This document shows, in pieces, positions 1-6,540 of a stretch of DNA of 38,135 nt (position 1 is the stretch's first letter; every line of letters starts with the position of its first letter). The DNA comes from Candidatus Thorarchaeota archaeon (lineage in GTDB: Archaea > Asgardarchaeota > Thorarchaeia > Thorarchaeales > Thorarchaeaceae). The position numbers were made by a program, and so were the translations under genes. The stretch spans positions 1-38,135 of the forward strand of contig JAGXKG010000017.1 of NCBI GenBank assembly GCA_018335335.1. Direction: 5' to 3'. A model generated the notes under the pieces. That model ran no database searches. It was not told the DNA's origin and was given only the letters and a program-made list of their open reading frames with translations.

Positions 1-312
1 AGAGAAGGATATCCACTAGATTTGTTTGGTTCTGTCGTGGCAGGAATGGCTATTCAGAACATGTGGCTAGTTGCAACCGAACTGGGTTATTGTTGTGCCT
101 ATGACGCCCTTGTCTGTTCAGACCCAAGACATGCAGAACTGGTACGAGATCGGTTGGGTATTCCGCCAATATGGAAACCATTGACCGCCTTCAGTTTGGG
201 TGTACCTGAGAGGATGAGAGAGCTAGGTCCGAGTAGACCCCCGCTTGAAGGTCTGATGTACGAAGAGCGATGGGGTAACCCCTACACTCGGCTTGCATTT
301 AGGGAGGATTGA
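1..312 (+). CDS. Nitroreductase-family protein, C-terminal part
   Basis: The reading frame is open from the first base, so the gene starts outside the window and only about 103 C-terminal residues are seen. The segment GMAIQNMWLVATELGY followed by a GIPP turn and a SLGVPE stretch matches the C-terminal half of FMN-dependent nitroreductases, where the helix with QNM lies near the flavin and the GIP element precedes the last strand. These enzymes use NAD(P)H and bound FMN to reduce nitro, quinone or enone substrates; the substrate here cannot be told. The next gene starts just after its stop, so it probably heads the same transcript. Confidence 0.7.
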   Translation, partial: REGYPLDLFGSVVAGMAIQNMWLVATELGYCCAYDALVCSDPRHAELVRDRLGIPPIWKPLTAFSLGVPERMRELGPSRPPLEGLMYEERWGNPYTRLAFRED

Positions 313-314
313 AC

Positions 315-575
315 ATGGTAGAAGTCGATTTTGATAAGGAAATCAAAGAGAAACTTGAGGAACGGGCTGAAGAAGCCAATCTAAGCTTACAAGGCCTAAT
401 CGAGGTTGTCATGGGAAGATGGGTTTCTGGAACTGGCGGCCGCGTTTACACTGGGCGATGGTCAAGCGGTGAAGTTGACGGTGTAAAAGGCATGAGATAT
501 GTAGTGCAATGGCCGTTCATGCCAGGTTTCATAGAGGCGGAAGGCGATTTAGTAAAGAGATGGAGGTTGAGCTAA
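315..575 (+). CDS. Small hypothetical protein, possible ribbon-helix-helix N-terminus
   Basis: An 86-residue protein of unknown function. The ATG at 315 is preferred over an in-frame TTG six bases upstream because a GGGAGGA ribosome site lies at the right distance before it. Residues 1-35 show a short strand (VEVDF) followed by two helices, which resembles a CopG/ribbon-helix-helix DNA-binding fold, but the match is by pattern only. The rest has several Trp and Gly residues and no motif I recognise. Its stop overlaps the ATG of the next gene by one base, so the two are probably translated together. Confidence 0.55.
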   Translation: MVEVDFDKEIKEKLEERAEEANLSLQGLIEVVMGRWVSGTGGRVYTGRWSSGEVDGVKGMRYVVQWPFMPGFIEAEGDLVKRWRLS

Positions 576-853
576 TGGCGAAATACAGAGATCATCCAAG
601 TGGCGAATGGGTATTTTATCCCCGCCTTGAGAAGGACGATGTTGAACACGAATACTGGAGCAGCAAGAAAATGGCTCATCAGGCCTTTGTCGACGATCGC
701 AAAGGACGAGTAGTTGTGCTAATGGACGGCGATAAATACGACAAGTTCTTGGAAACGGTTCGTGAGCGAAAGGGAAACATCTGGGCTTCGTCAGTTGATG
801 AAGCTATGCACGAGGCCATAGATGACTGGATTGCAAAAGAGGAGGAGGACTAA
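575..853 (+). CDS. Small hypothetical protein
   Basis: A 92-residue acidic protein with no family I recognise. The ATG at 575 shares its A with the TAA stop of the preceding gene and has GGAGG ten bases upstream, so I reject an ATG further upstream in the same frame, which lies deep inside the neighbour. The middle shows a strand-like stretch (GRVVVLMDGD) and the C-terminus a helix ending in several acidic residues. It sits between a putative small DNA-binding protein and an SCP2 protein in a tight acyl-CoA-type operon, which is the only clue to its role. Confidence 0.55.
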   Translation: MAKYRDHPSGEWVFYPRLEKDDVEHEYWSSKKMAHQAFVDDRKGRVVVLMDGDKYDKFLETVRERKGNIWASSVDEAMHEAIDDWIAKEEED

Positions 854-855
854 AC

Positions 856-1221
856 ATGGCAGAAAGACTACAGGAGTTCTTCAAATTCTTTATGCACCAA
901 GTCAACGAGAAAGACAACCTCAAAGATCGAGTAAAGGAATGGGTAGGTCCCTATGATGGGAAGATACTGCAGGTGTACACACCCGAGGCTGGACCACAGT
1001 ACATCGTAGTAACGAAGGACGGCATGGAGCTCCGTGAAGGGGAATATCCCAGTCCTGATGTCATCTACAAAGCTGATGCCGAGGTTCTCCTGGGTATCTT
1101 TACGGGTGATATTGACTTCAGGCAAGCGATGAAAGATGGGCGGCTAGAAGTAATAGGAAATGCCCATGAAAGCGAGCCGCTTGCGAATCTGATCCTCGAA
1201 GCCATGACGAGCGCAATGTAG
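856..1221 (+). CDS. SCP2 sterol-transfer-domain protein
   Basis: A 121-residue protein made of a single SCP2-type domain. The N-terminal helix (LQEFFKFFMHQVNE), the strand run YIVVTKDGMELREG, the VIYKADAEVLLGIFTGDIDF segment and the GRLEVIGN strand before a last amphipathic helix follow the order of this family. SCP2 domains bind fatty acids, acyl-CoAs or sterols in a hydrophobic tunnel; in archaea the ligand is unknown. The gene starts two bases after its neighbour's stop and is followed within six bases by a 3-hydroxyacyl-CoA dehydrogenase. A role in presenting acyl-CoA substrates is therefore a fair inference. Confidence 0.8.
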   Translation: MAERLQEFFKFFMHQVNEKDNLKDRVKEWVGPYDGKILQVYTPEAGPQYIVVTKDGMELREGEYPSPDVIYKADAEVLLGIFTGDIDFRQAMKDGRLEVIGNAHESEPLANLILEAMTSAM

Positions 1222-1227
1222 GGGGGC

Positions 1228-2358
1228 ATGTCGTTGGAAGTCAACAAGATTGCGATAATCGGTTCAGGTCTAATGGGCTCCGGTATTGCCTATGTGTCAG
1301 CGTGGCACGGCTTTGATGTGCACTTGGTGGACATCGAGCAGGAAGCTCTCGATAAGGCGATGGAACGAATTCGCAGTGACGTCATGACCGGTGTCGATAA
1401 GGGAAAGATGTCCCTTTCCGAGGCTCAGAATTTGATGGGACGTATTGATCATACTACTGATACAGAAGAGGCTGTCAAAGACGCTGACCTAGTCATCGAG
1501 GCTATATTCGAGAATATGGATGTCAAGAAGCAGGTCTTTTCTGACGTCGATTCTCTTGCCCCTAACCACACAATTCTGGCAACTAATACGTCCTCTCTCA
1601 GTATCAATGAGATTGCCAGCGCTACAGAGCGGCCAGAGAAATTCATCGGTATGCACTATTTTTCGCCTGTTGCTGCCATGAAGCTACTGGAGGTTGTGAT
1701 AGGGGACAAAACAAGCGAAGAAACCATTGAAACAGCAATAGCGGTTGGTAAGAAGCAAGGCAAGCAGCCTGTCACTGCAAAAGATAGCCCTGGTTTCATC
1801 GTGAACCGAATACTCATGCCGGTGCTTCGGGAGGCCATTCTTTTGGAGGAAAATAGTGTAGCCACAAAAGAGGAAATCGACAACGCCATGACGACTATAG
1901 GCAAGTTTCCAGCTGGGCCTTTTGCTCTGGGCGACTTCGTAGGCCTCGATATCGCGTACCACACAATGGATACACTGTATCGCGAGCTTGGAGATTGTTT
2001 CAAGCCGCCTGACAGTCTAAAGGAATTGGTTGACGCAGGCCATCTGGGAACCAAAACTCAACAAGGCTTCTATGATTACTCTGGCAAGTCGGAGGAGGAA
2101 GAGGAGCCGAAGGGTGCTGACTCCGAATGGTTAGTCAAGAGGATTAGGGTGCCCGTGATTCGGGAAGCAATGATTCTCGTAGATGAAGGGATTGCATCAA
2201 AGGAAGATATCGATAAAGCCATGAAGTTGGGTGCTAATTTCCCGAAGGGCCCATTCGAGATGCTTGAGGATATGGGGAGAGATACAGTCAAGGCTGAACT
2301 TGAGGAACTAGAAGAGGAACACGGCGAGTGCTACTCGGTTCCTGACATGCTCAAGTAG
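1228..2358 (+). CDS. 3-hydroxyacyl-CoA dehydrogenase
   Basis: A 376-residue NAD-dependent 3-hydroxyacyl-CoA dehydrogenase, which oxidises 3-hydroxyacyl-CoA to 3-ketoacyl-CoA. The N-terminal Rossmann domain begins with the dinucleotide motif GSGLMGSG (residues 12-19) and an acidic D at the end of strand 2. The catalytic His lies in IGMHYFSPV, and NTSSLS is also conserved. Two C-terminal 3HCDH helical domains follow (about residues 185-290 and 300-376), each with an NRI/KRI..PV(L/I)REA segment, so the C-terminal domain is duplicated within one chain. There is no fused hydratase domain; separate hydratase genes lie nearby. A GGGGGG stretch precedes the ATG. A hairpin terminator follows the gene. 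Confidence 0.93.
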   Translation: MSLEVNKIAIIGSGLMGSGIAYVSAWHGFDVHLVDIEQEALDKAMERIRSDVMTGVDKGKMSLSEAQNLMGRIDHTTDTEEAVKDADLVIEAIFENMDVKKQVFSDVDSLAPNHTILATNTSSLSINEIASATERPEKFIGMHYFSPVAAMKLLEVVIGDKTSEETIETAIAVGKKQGKQPVTAKDSPGFIVNRILMPVLREAILLEENSVATKEEIDNAMTTIGKFPAGPFALGDFVGLDIAYHTMDTLYRELGDCFKPPDSLKELVDAGHLGTKTQQGFYDYSGKSEEEEEPKGADSEWLVKRIRVPVIREAMILVDEGIASKEDIDKAMKLGANFPKGPFEMLEDMGRDTVKAELEELEEEHGECYSVPDMLK

Positions 2359-2371
2359 GTAGTTCATTTGT

Positions 2372-2412
2372 GGGGCGGCCGATTTTTAGGTCGCCTCCCT
2401 GATCTCTTTTTT
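2372..2412 (+). terminator. Hairpin terminator after the dehydrogenase operon
   Basis: GGCGGCC (2374-2380) pairs with GGTCGCC (2389-2395), a seven-pair stem with one G-U pair. It is followed after a short spacer by a T-rich run at 2404-2412. It lies 14 bases past the dehydrogenase stop and before the next promoter. Confidence 0.6.
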
Positions 2413-2435
2413 CATTCCACACTTTCGGAAACGAC

Positions 2436-2443
2436 TTTATAAG
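2436..2443 (+). promoter_or_regulatory. TATA box for enoyl-CoA hydratase gene
   Basis: TTTATAAG, preceded by a purine-rich BRE-like GGAAACGA, lies about 50 bases before the ATG at 2491. Archaeal spacing puts transcription start near 2463-2466, giving a leader of about 25 nt. Confidence 0.6.
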
Positions 2444-2490
2444 TCAGTATTTGTTCTATCCTCGATAAACGGATTTGTAGGGGTTAAAAA

Positions 2491-3303
2491 ATGCCAGAGT
2501 ACGAAACTATGCTATATAGTAAAGAAGGCAGTTTTCTTTCACCAGTAAAAAATACTGCTGTAATCAAGTTCAATCGACTTGATGCGATGAACTCTATCAA
2601 TGATCAGTTCATCCAAGATTTGAGTGATGCGCTTGATGAAGCAGAAAACGATGATGAAATTCGCTCAGTTGTACTTGCAACAGCACACGAGAAGGTGTTT
2701 TGTACAGGTGCAGACCTGAAAATGGCCCAAGGACTTCTTGAGACTCCCGAGGAGGTTAAGGAGTTAGTTTCTCAAGGACAACAGGCACTCGATAAGATTG
2801 CAAAACTGGAGAAGCCGGTTATCGCCGCCATTCACGGTCTGTGTTTGGGCGGTGGAACGGAAATTGCGCTTGCTTGTGATATCAGAATTGCAGATGAGAC
2901 CGCTAAGATTGGCACTCCTGAAGTGAGTCTTGGCCTCATTCCTGCATGGGGTGGTTGTGTCAGGTTGCCACGTGTTGTTGGACTGGGCAAAGCGATGGAA
3001 CTCGTTTTGACCGGGGGTCAGGTAAGTGCCGACGAAGCTTTGGAAATCGGACTTGTAAGCAAGGTGACTTCGGAGGAAGAGCTCATGAGTCAGGCGATGT
3101 GGTACGGAGCCAAACTAGGTGGAAACGCCCCAATCGCCTTGAAGCTCGCAAAGAAAGCTGTACACATGGCCTTCGAAGAGGATTACGAAGACAACCTTGA
3201 ATTCCAAGTCGAAGCGGCATACGAATGCTTCCAGACTGAGGATCTCGCAGAAGGTATCCAAGCAGTCTTCGAGAAACGGCGAGGCAAGTTCAAAGGGGAA
3301 TAA
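2491..3303 (+). CDS. Enoyl-CoA hydratase/isomerase family protein
   Basis: A 270-residue crotonase-fold protein, predicted to hydrate trans-2-enoyl-CoA. The oxyanion-hole segments CTGADLKM and CLGGGTEIALACD are present. Both catalytic glutamates of true hydratases can be seen, the first in GGGTE and the second in GTPEVSLGLIP. This argues for hydratase rather than isomerase or decarboxylase activity. It has its own TATA box and a strong terminator, so it is a single-gene unit between the dehydrogenase operon and the thiolase. A second hydratase (7893-8678) is clearly related but not a recent copy. Substrate chain length cannot be told. Confidence 0.92.
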   Translation: MPEYETMLYSKEGSFLSPVKNTAVIKFNRLDAMNSINDQFIQDLSDALDEAENDDEIRSVVLATAHEKVFCTGADLKMAQGLLETPEEVKELVSQGQQALDKIAKLEKPVIAAIHGLCLGGGTEIALACDIRIADETAKIGTPEVSLGLIPAWGGCVRLPRVVGLGKAMELVLTGGQVSADEALEIGLVSKVTSEEELMSQAMWYGAKLGGNAPIALKLAKKAVHMAFEEDYEDNLEFQVEAAYECFQTEDLAEGIQAVFEKRRGKFKGE

Positions 3304-3310
3304 TCAAGTT

Positions 3311-3349
3311 CAGAGTACCATCTGGTACTCTGCATTTTCTTTTTTTTTT
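3311..3349 (+). terminator. Strong hairpin terminator after hydratase gene
   Basis: CAGAGTACC (3311-3319) pairs perfectly with GGTACTCTG (3324-3332) around a four-base loop. A tract of 14 T in 15 bases (3335-3349) follows. It begins seven bases after the stop codon. Confidence 0.85.
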
Positions 3350-3414
3350 GGAAAATGAAGATCAAACCGCATCTACTGCCAATTTGATGATTTCATTTCG
3401 ATTCACTGCTTGTC

Positions 3415-3422
3415 ATAAAATA
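3415..3422 (+). promoter_or_regulatory. Candidate TATA box for first zinc-finger microgene
   Basis: ATAAAATA lies 22 bases before an AGGAGG ribosome site. The expected start at about 3443 would leave a leader of only 13-15 nt before the ATT at 3457, and would exclude the GTG at 3424 from the transcript. Confidence 0.4.
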
Positions 3423-3456
3423 GGTGGAAGTTTGTCTGAATAAGGAGGTTGAAGAG

Positions 3457-3573
3457 ATTACGGATGAATGGAAGTGCGAAGAATGTGGGATGACCTTTGC
3501 ATCCCGTGAGGATTACGACCAACACCTGAAAGAAAGGCATCCACAGCTTGCGAAACAGCTTAAGATTGAATGA
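3457..3573 (+). CDS. Single C2H2 zinc-finger microprotein, apparent ATT start
   Basis: Read from ATT at 3457, this gives 38 residues and a TGA stop. It holds one classical C2H2 finger with spacing C-x2-C-x12-H-x4-H (C7, C10, H23, H28), the usual central Phe (F14) and a helix with LKERH. Such small single-finger proteins occur widely in archaea and may bind nucleic acid or protein. There is no ATG, GTG or TTG between the GGAGG site (3444-3448) and the finger. ATT lies eight bases after GGAGG, and the paralogue at 3664 shows the same arrangement. An in-frame GTG at 3424 exists but lacks a ribosome site and lies upstream of the predicted transcription start. Confidence 0.7.
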   Translation: MTDEWKCEECGMTFASREDYDQHLKERHPQLAKQLKIE

Positions 3574-3618
3574 AGAAATGGTTCATCTTGAACAACCGGC
3601 TTCCTCGCTAAAGCACCG

Positions 3619-3626
3619 CATTTATC
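3619..3626 (+). promoter_or_regulatory. Candidate TATA box for second zinc-finger microgene
   Basis: CATTTATC, preceded by a purine-containing AAAGC, lies about 25 bases before AGGAGG at 3650. The arrangement copies that of the first zinc-finger gene and again predicts a very short leader. Confidence 0.35.
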
Positions 3627-3663
3627 GCTGTGCTTTCTTATGTATCTCTAGGAGGTTATTCAA

Positions 3664-3774
3664 ATTACTAAGCAATGGAAATGCGAACTATGTGGAAAGA
3701 TATTCACTTCTTATGAGCGATATCGAGAACATCTGGATGAAGAACATCCCAAACTTGGAAAGGAAGTGAAGTAG
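3664..3774 (+). CDS. Second C2H2 zinc-finger microprotein, apparent ATT start
   Basis: Read from ATT at 3664, this gives 36 residues ending in TAG. It is a paralogue of the preceding microgene: same length before the finger, same C-x2-C-x12-H-x4-H spacing, a shared WKCE.CG core and a similar Lys-rich tail. An in-frame TAG at 3649 rules out any upstream start. No ATG, GTG or TTG lies between that stop and the first Cys. The only candidates are ATT codons at 3658 (two bases after GGAGG, too close) and 3664 (eight bases after, ideal). Function is unknown; nucleic-acid binding is suggested by the fold only. Confidence 0.7.
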   Translation: MTKQWKCELCGKIFTSYERYREHLDEEHPKLGKEVK

Positions 3775-3895
3775 AAGACAGTACAAGACCTACATAATCC
3801 TGATTTCTTTTAATTCAGATTTCATCCAATCGTCAAGCTTAAGACTACCCTCGGCAATGTGCCGCAACCTTGATATTCGAAAAATGAGGTTTTAA

Positions 3896-5065
3896 ATGAT
3901 GGCGAGAAAAGTTGGTGTAGTCGCGGCCGGCCATGCGAAATTTGGCAAACGGCTAGACGCGACAATGAGAGAGCTCAGTGCTGAGGCGTACAAACCTATC
4001 TATGATGCAGGTATAACTCAGGACATGATTGATGCAACCGTCTTGTCCTATGCTGCTTCTCAGTTCACAGGACAAGGAGCAGGTTCAGCCCTGATTGCAG
4101 ATTACTTGGGACTACATGACAAACCACATCTCAGGGTAGAATCTGCATGTACGACAGGTACGGCGTCCCTGAGGGCCGCCTGGGGGATGGTTTCAGCTGG
4201 TCTGTACGATACTATGTTAGTGCTGGGAGTAGAGCAGATGAACCGAGTGTCTTCCGCTAAGGCAACAGAATATATGTCCCAGGCTGGTGACATGCGCTGG
4301 GAATATCCATATGGTATCAGTTTCCCTGCGTTTTACGCGTTGATGGCTTCACGCTATATGGCTGAATATGATTTGCCCCATGAAGTGCTATCGAAAATCT
4401 CAGTCAAAAGCCATCACTATGGTGCTCAAAACCCATATGCACATCTACCACGGACGGTGACAGTAGAGGAAGCACATAATTCGGTCCCAATAACCCGTCC
4501 GCTGAATCTCTACGATTGTTCACTCATTTCTGACGGGGCTGCAGCTGTTATAATAGCCGCAGAAGAAAAAGCCAAGGAATTGACTGATGAACCAATGTGG
4601 ATCAAGGGTATTGGTGCAGGGGCGTCGAGTATGATGATACAAGACCGTGACAGCCTTACTTCGATACCTGGAGCAAAAACTGCAGCGAAGGCTGCTTATG
4701 AGATGGCAGGTGTGGGCCCTGAGGACATTGATATGGCCCAGGTTCATGACTGCTTCACCATCGCGGAACTCATTGCTTATGAAGACCTTGGGTTCGCTGA
4801 GCCAGGTGAAGGTCGCGAGCTCATCGAGAACAAAGAGGTCTATCACGACGGTGCTATCCCAGTCAACTGTGATGGCGGCCTGAAAAGCAAAGGGCACCCA
4901 CTAGGAGCAACGGGAGTGAGTATGGTTTATGAAATATATAGCCAGATGCGTGGTGAGGCTAAAGAACCTTCACGACAAATCGATGATGTCCAGATTGGTC
5001 TAGCACATAACGTTGGACAAAGCGGGCAGTTCGTTAATATCTTTATATTAGAGCGTGGTTGGTAA
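3896..5065 (+). CDS. Archaeal-type thiolase (acyl-CoA acetyltransferase)
   Basis: A 389-residue thiolase. The nucleophilic Cys is C85 in VESACTTGTAS, and the GHPLGATG motif carries a catalytic His near residue 337. The C-terminal motif reads HNVGQSG, so it has His rather than the second Cys of classical bacterial thiolases, as in the archaeal/SCP-x subfamily. Archaeal thiolases of this kind make acetoacetyl-CoA in a complex with HMG-CoA synthase and a DUF35 protein. Here the DUF35 gene follows directly but HMG-CoA synthase is absent, and the setting is fatty-acid type, so beta-oxidation is equally possible. Start may be the first or second of two adjacent ATGs. Confidence 0.92.
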   Translation: MMARKVGVVAAGHAKFGKRLDATMRELSAEAYKPIYDAGITQDMIDATVLSYAASQFTGQGAGSALIADYLGLHDKPHLRVESACTTGTASLRAAWGMVSAGLYDTMLVLGVEQMNRVSSAKATEYMSQAGDMRWEYPYGISFPAFYALMASRYMAEYDLPHEVLSKISVKSHHYGAQNPYAHLPRTVTVEEAHNSVPITRPLNLYDCSLISDGAAAVIIAAEEKAKELTDEPMWIKGIGAGASSMMIQDRDSLTSIPGAKTAAKAAYEMAGVGPEDIDMAQVHDCFTIAELIAYEDLGFAEPGEGRELIENKEVYHDGAIPVNCDGGLKSKGHPLGATGVSMVYEIYSQMRGEAKEPSRQIDDVQIGLAHNVGQSGQFVNIFILERGW

Positions 5066-5067
5066 AA

Positions 5068-5484
5068 ATGGCGGCAACAGACGAAGTATATCTCGGATAC
5101 ACGACTGATGAAGCGACGACACCCTTCTTCAGGGAGTTCTTGGATGCGCTTGCAGAAGAAACCCTCATGAAGAGTGTCTGTACTGAATGTGGACGTGAGT
5201 ACCTCCCTCCAAGGGAGTACTGTCAAGACGATTTGAGTAAATGCGAGCTCAAGGAATTTAAGGAACGGGAGGCCAAACTCTATAGTTATACTATAGTTGA
5301 TTTTGCTCCTGAAACACTCTCATCCAAAGCACCTTACGTTGTTGGTATCGGAGAGTTCCCATCTGGACTCCGCCTTACAGCTCATATCACTAACTTGATG
5401 AGTGTGCCTGAAGTCGGTATGGATATGAAACTGGCCTTTGATGAGGTGGATGAGCGACTCGTTACTTACAAATGGCTAGTCTAA
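5068..5484 (+). CDS. DUF35 OB-fold protein, thiolase partner
   Basis: A 138-residue protein with an N-terminal helix, a zinc-ribbon-like segment and a C-terminal OB-fold, the layout of DUF35 proteins. In archaeal thiolase/HMG-CoA synthase complexes this family holds the shared CoA site. The ribbon has C38-x2-C41, then C52-x6-C59; the family usually has a second CxxC, so this half is altered. The PPRE segment between the pairs is conserved. The start is two bases after the thiolase stop; an in-frame TTG nine bases upstream is possible. It is followed by a hairpin terminator shared with the gene on the other strand. Confidence 0.85.
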   Translation: MAATDEVYLGYTTDEATTPFFREFLDALAEETLMKSVCTECGREYLPPREYCQDDLSKCELKEFKEREAKLYSYTIVDFAPETLSSKAPYVVGIGEFPSGLRLTAHITNLMSVPEVGMDMKLAFDEVDERLVTYKWLV

Positions 5485-5497
5485 CATAAAACAAAAG

Positions 5498-5525
5498 GAG
5501 GGCAATTTGCCCTCTTTCTTTTTGT
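5498..5525 (+). terminator. Bidirectional hairpin terminator between convergent genes
   Basis: GAGGGC (5498-5503) pairs with GCCCTC (5509-5514). A T-rich run follows on the + strand (5515-5525). On the - strand the same stem is followed by CTTTTGTTTTATG, so it can also end transcription from 5527-5922. Confidence 0.7.
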
Positions 5526-5526
5526 T

Positions 5527-5922
5527 TCAGCTCCCAGAATGCTTTGCAGTTTCTTCCAACAACTTAGTCCATCTAGTTAAACGAGCAACATCTTGAAGCG
5601 TATCATGATACACTCTAGCTGCTGATTTGTAGTCCGATTCATCGATTTGAGCTAGTGCATCATCAATTATCTCTTTGATATCTTGGATGCGTCGGCGACC
5701 TTCATTCTCATGCCAACCAACAAACTGAACATCTTTGCCTTCATTTCGAGCTTGATCAAGCGCTGTTTCTTGGAGAATCAGTGAGCGTGCACGGAAATTG
5801 AGAAGCAGAGAAGATTTCATAGATTCAAGTGATTTCTTCCATGCTTCAATGTTCATTTTCCGTTCAGCCCTGCTATCTGTCTCTATCCGGACAGAACAAT
5901 CAACTACATAAAACTTCTTCAA
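5527..5922 (-). CDS. Hypothetical helical protein
   Basis: A 131-residue protein I cannot assign. Beyond a short N-terminal strand-like stretch (KKFYVVDCSVRI), it is predicted mostly helical, charged, with no Cys pair or membrane segment. The longest start is TTG at 5922; the first in-frame ATG is at 5856 and would give 109 residues. Neither has a clear ribosome site. A perfect 16-base palindrome lies immediately upstream of the TTG. The gene is downstream of and on the same strand as the nicotinamidase gene, 45 bases away, so it may be the last member of that transcript or be separately controlled by the palindrome. Confidence 0.55.
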   Translation of the reverse strand: MKKFYVVDCSVRIETDSRAERKMNIEAWKKSLESMKSSLLLNFRARSLILQETALDQARNEGKDVQFVGWHENEGRRRIQDIKEIIDDALAQIDESDYKSAARVYHDTLQDVARLTRWTKLLEETAKHSGS

Positions 5923-5938
5923 TACTCAATATTGAGTA
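5923..5938. promoter_or_regulatory. Perfect 16-base palindrome, candidate operator
   Basis: TACTCAATATTGAGTA is its own reverse complement. It lies between the nicotinamidase stop and the start of the downstream hypothetical gene. No T-tract follows, so it looks more like a dimeric-regulator site than a terminator. Confidence 0.4.
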
Positions 5939-5967
5939 ACAATATCCTCATAAAACGCGCCATTCGG

Positions 5968-6540
5968 TTAGCTCATGGCGGCCAAGAGTTCTTCGGTAGT
6001 CACTACTTCAGTATCGTGGACTTTCTGCATATGCTTCAACGCAAATCTGTGGTCTTCTTCATCGTTACTGGAGACAGCATCACTGACAACAATCGCCTCA
6101 TAGCCCCGTGCTGTCGCTCCGGCTGATGTGTAGTTGACGCATATGTCGGTCAATACACCAAAAATTATGACCTGCTCGATGTCATGTTCACGGAGCGTCA
6201 AATCTAGATCCGTACCGAAGAATCCTGAATATCTCCGTTTTGGAATAACTTTCTCGTTCTCCTTTGGTGCTATTTCGTCAATAACTTGTGCACCTTTCGT
6301 GCCTTCCACTGCATGCGCACCCCAGACATCGAATTCTTCATCATCTGGCATGTGGTGATCTGCAATATATACGACGAAGAGTCCCTCTTCTCTTGCCTTC
6401 TCAAGAATTCTCTGTTGGTTTGGAATCAGATTTTCGGCTCCAGGCACAGGAAGAGCACCGTTTGGTCTCACAAAGTCATTGAGCATATCTACAATGATTA
6501 CGGCTGTCTTATCTGAATCAATCGTTTCTACCAATGTCAT
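5968..6540 (-). CDS. pncA: Nicotinamidase / isochorismatase-family hydrolase
   Basis: A 190-residue cysteine hydrolase. The catalytic triad of the family is visible: D18 in IIVDMLNDF, K101 in PKRRYSGF and C134 in TDICVNYTS, with the usual cis-peptide region just before the Cys. Together with the upstream nicotinate phosphoribosyltransferase, which it overlaps by 23 bases, the likely reaction is nicotinamide to nicotinate for NAD salvage. The ATG at 6540 is chosen because AGGAG lies seven bases upstream; the TTG one codon before is unneeded. Other isochorismatase-fold amidases remain possible, but the neighbour makes nicotinamidase most likely. Confidence 0.85.
   Translation of the reverse strand: MTLVETIDSDKTAVIIVDMLNDFVRPNGALPVPGAENLIPNQQRILEKAREEGLFVVYIADHHMPDDEEFDVWGAHAVEGTKGAQVIDEIAPKENEKVIPKRRYSGFFGTDLDLTLREHDIEQVIIFGVLTDICVNYTSAGATARGYEAIVVSDAVSSNDEEDHRFALKHMQKVHDTEVVTTEELLAAMS

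Noticed and set aside
509-574. Upstream extension of the small gene at 575
   Set aside because: It lies wholly within the preceding gene, and the ATG at 575 has the ribosome site and overlaps the previous stop.
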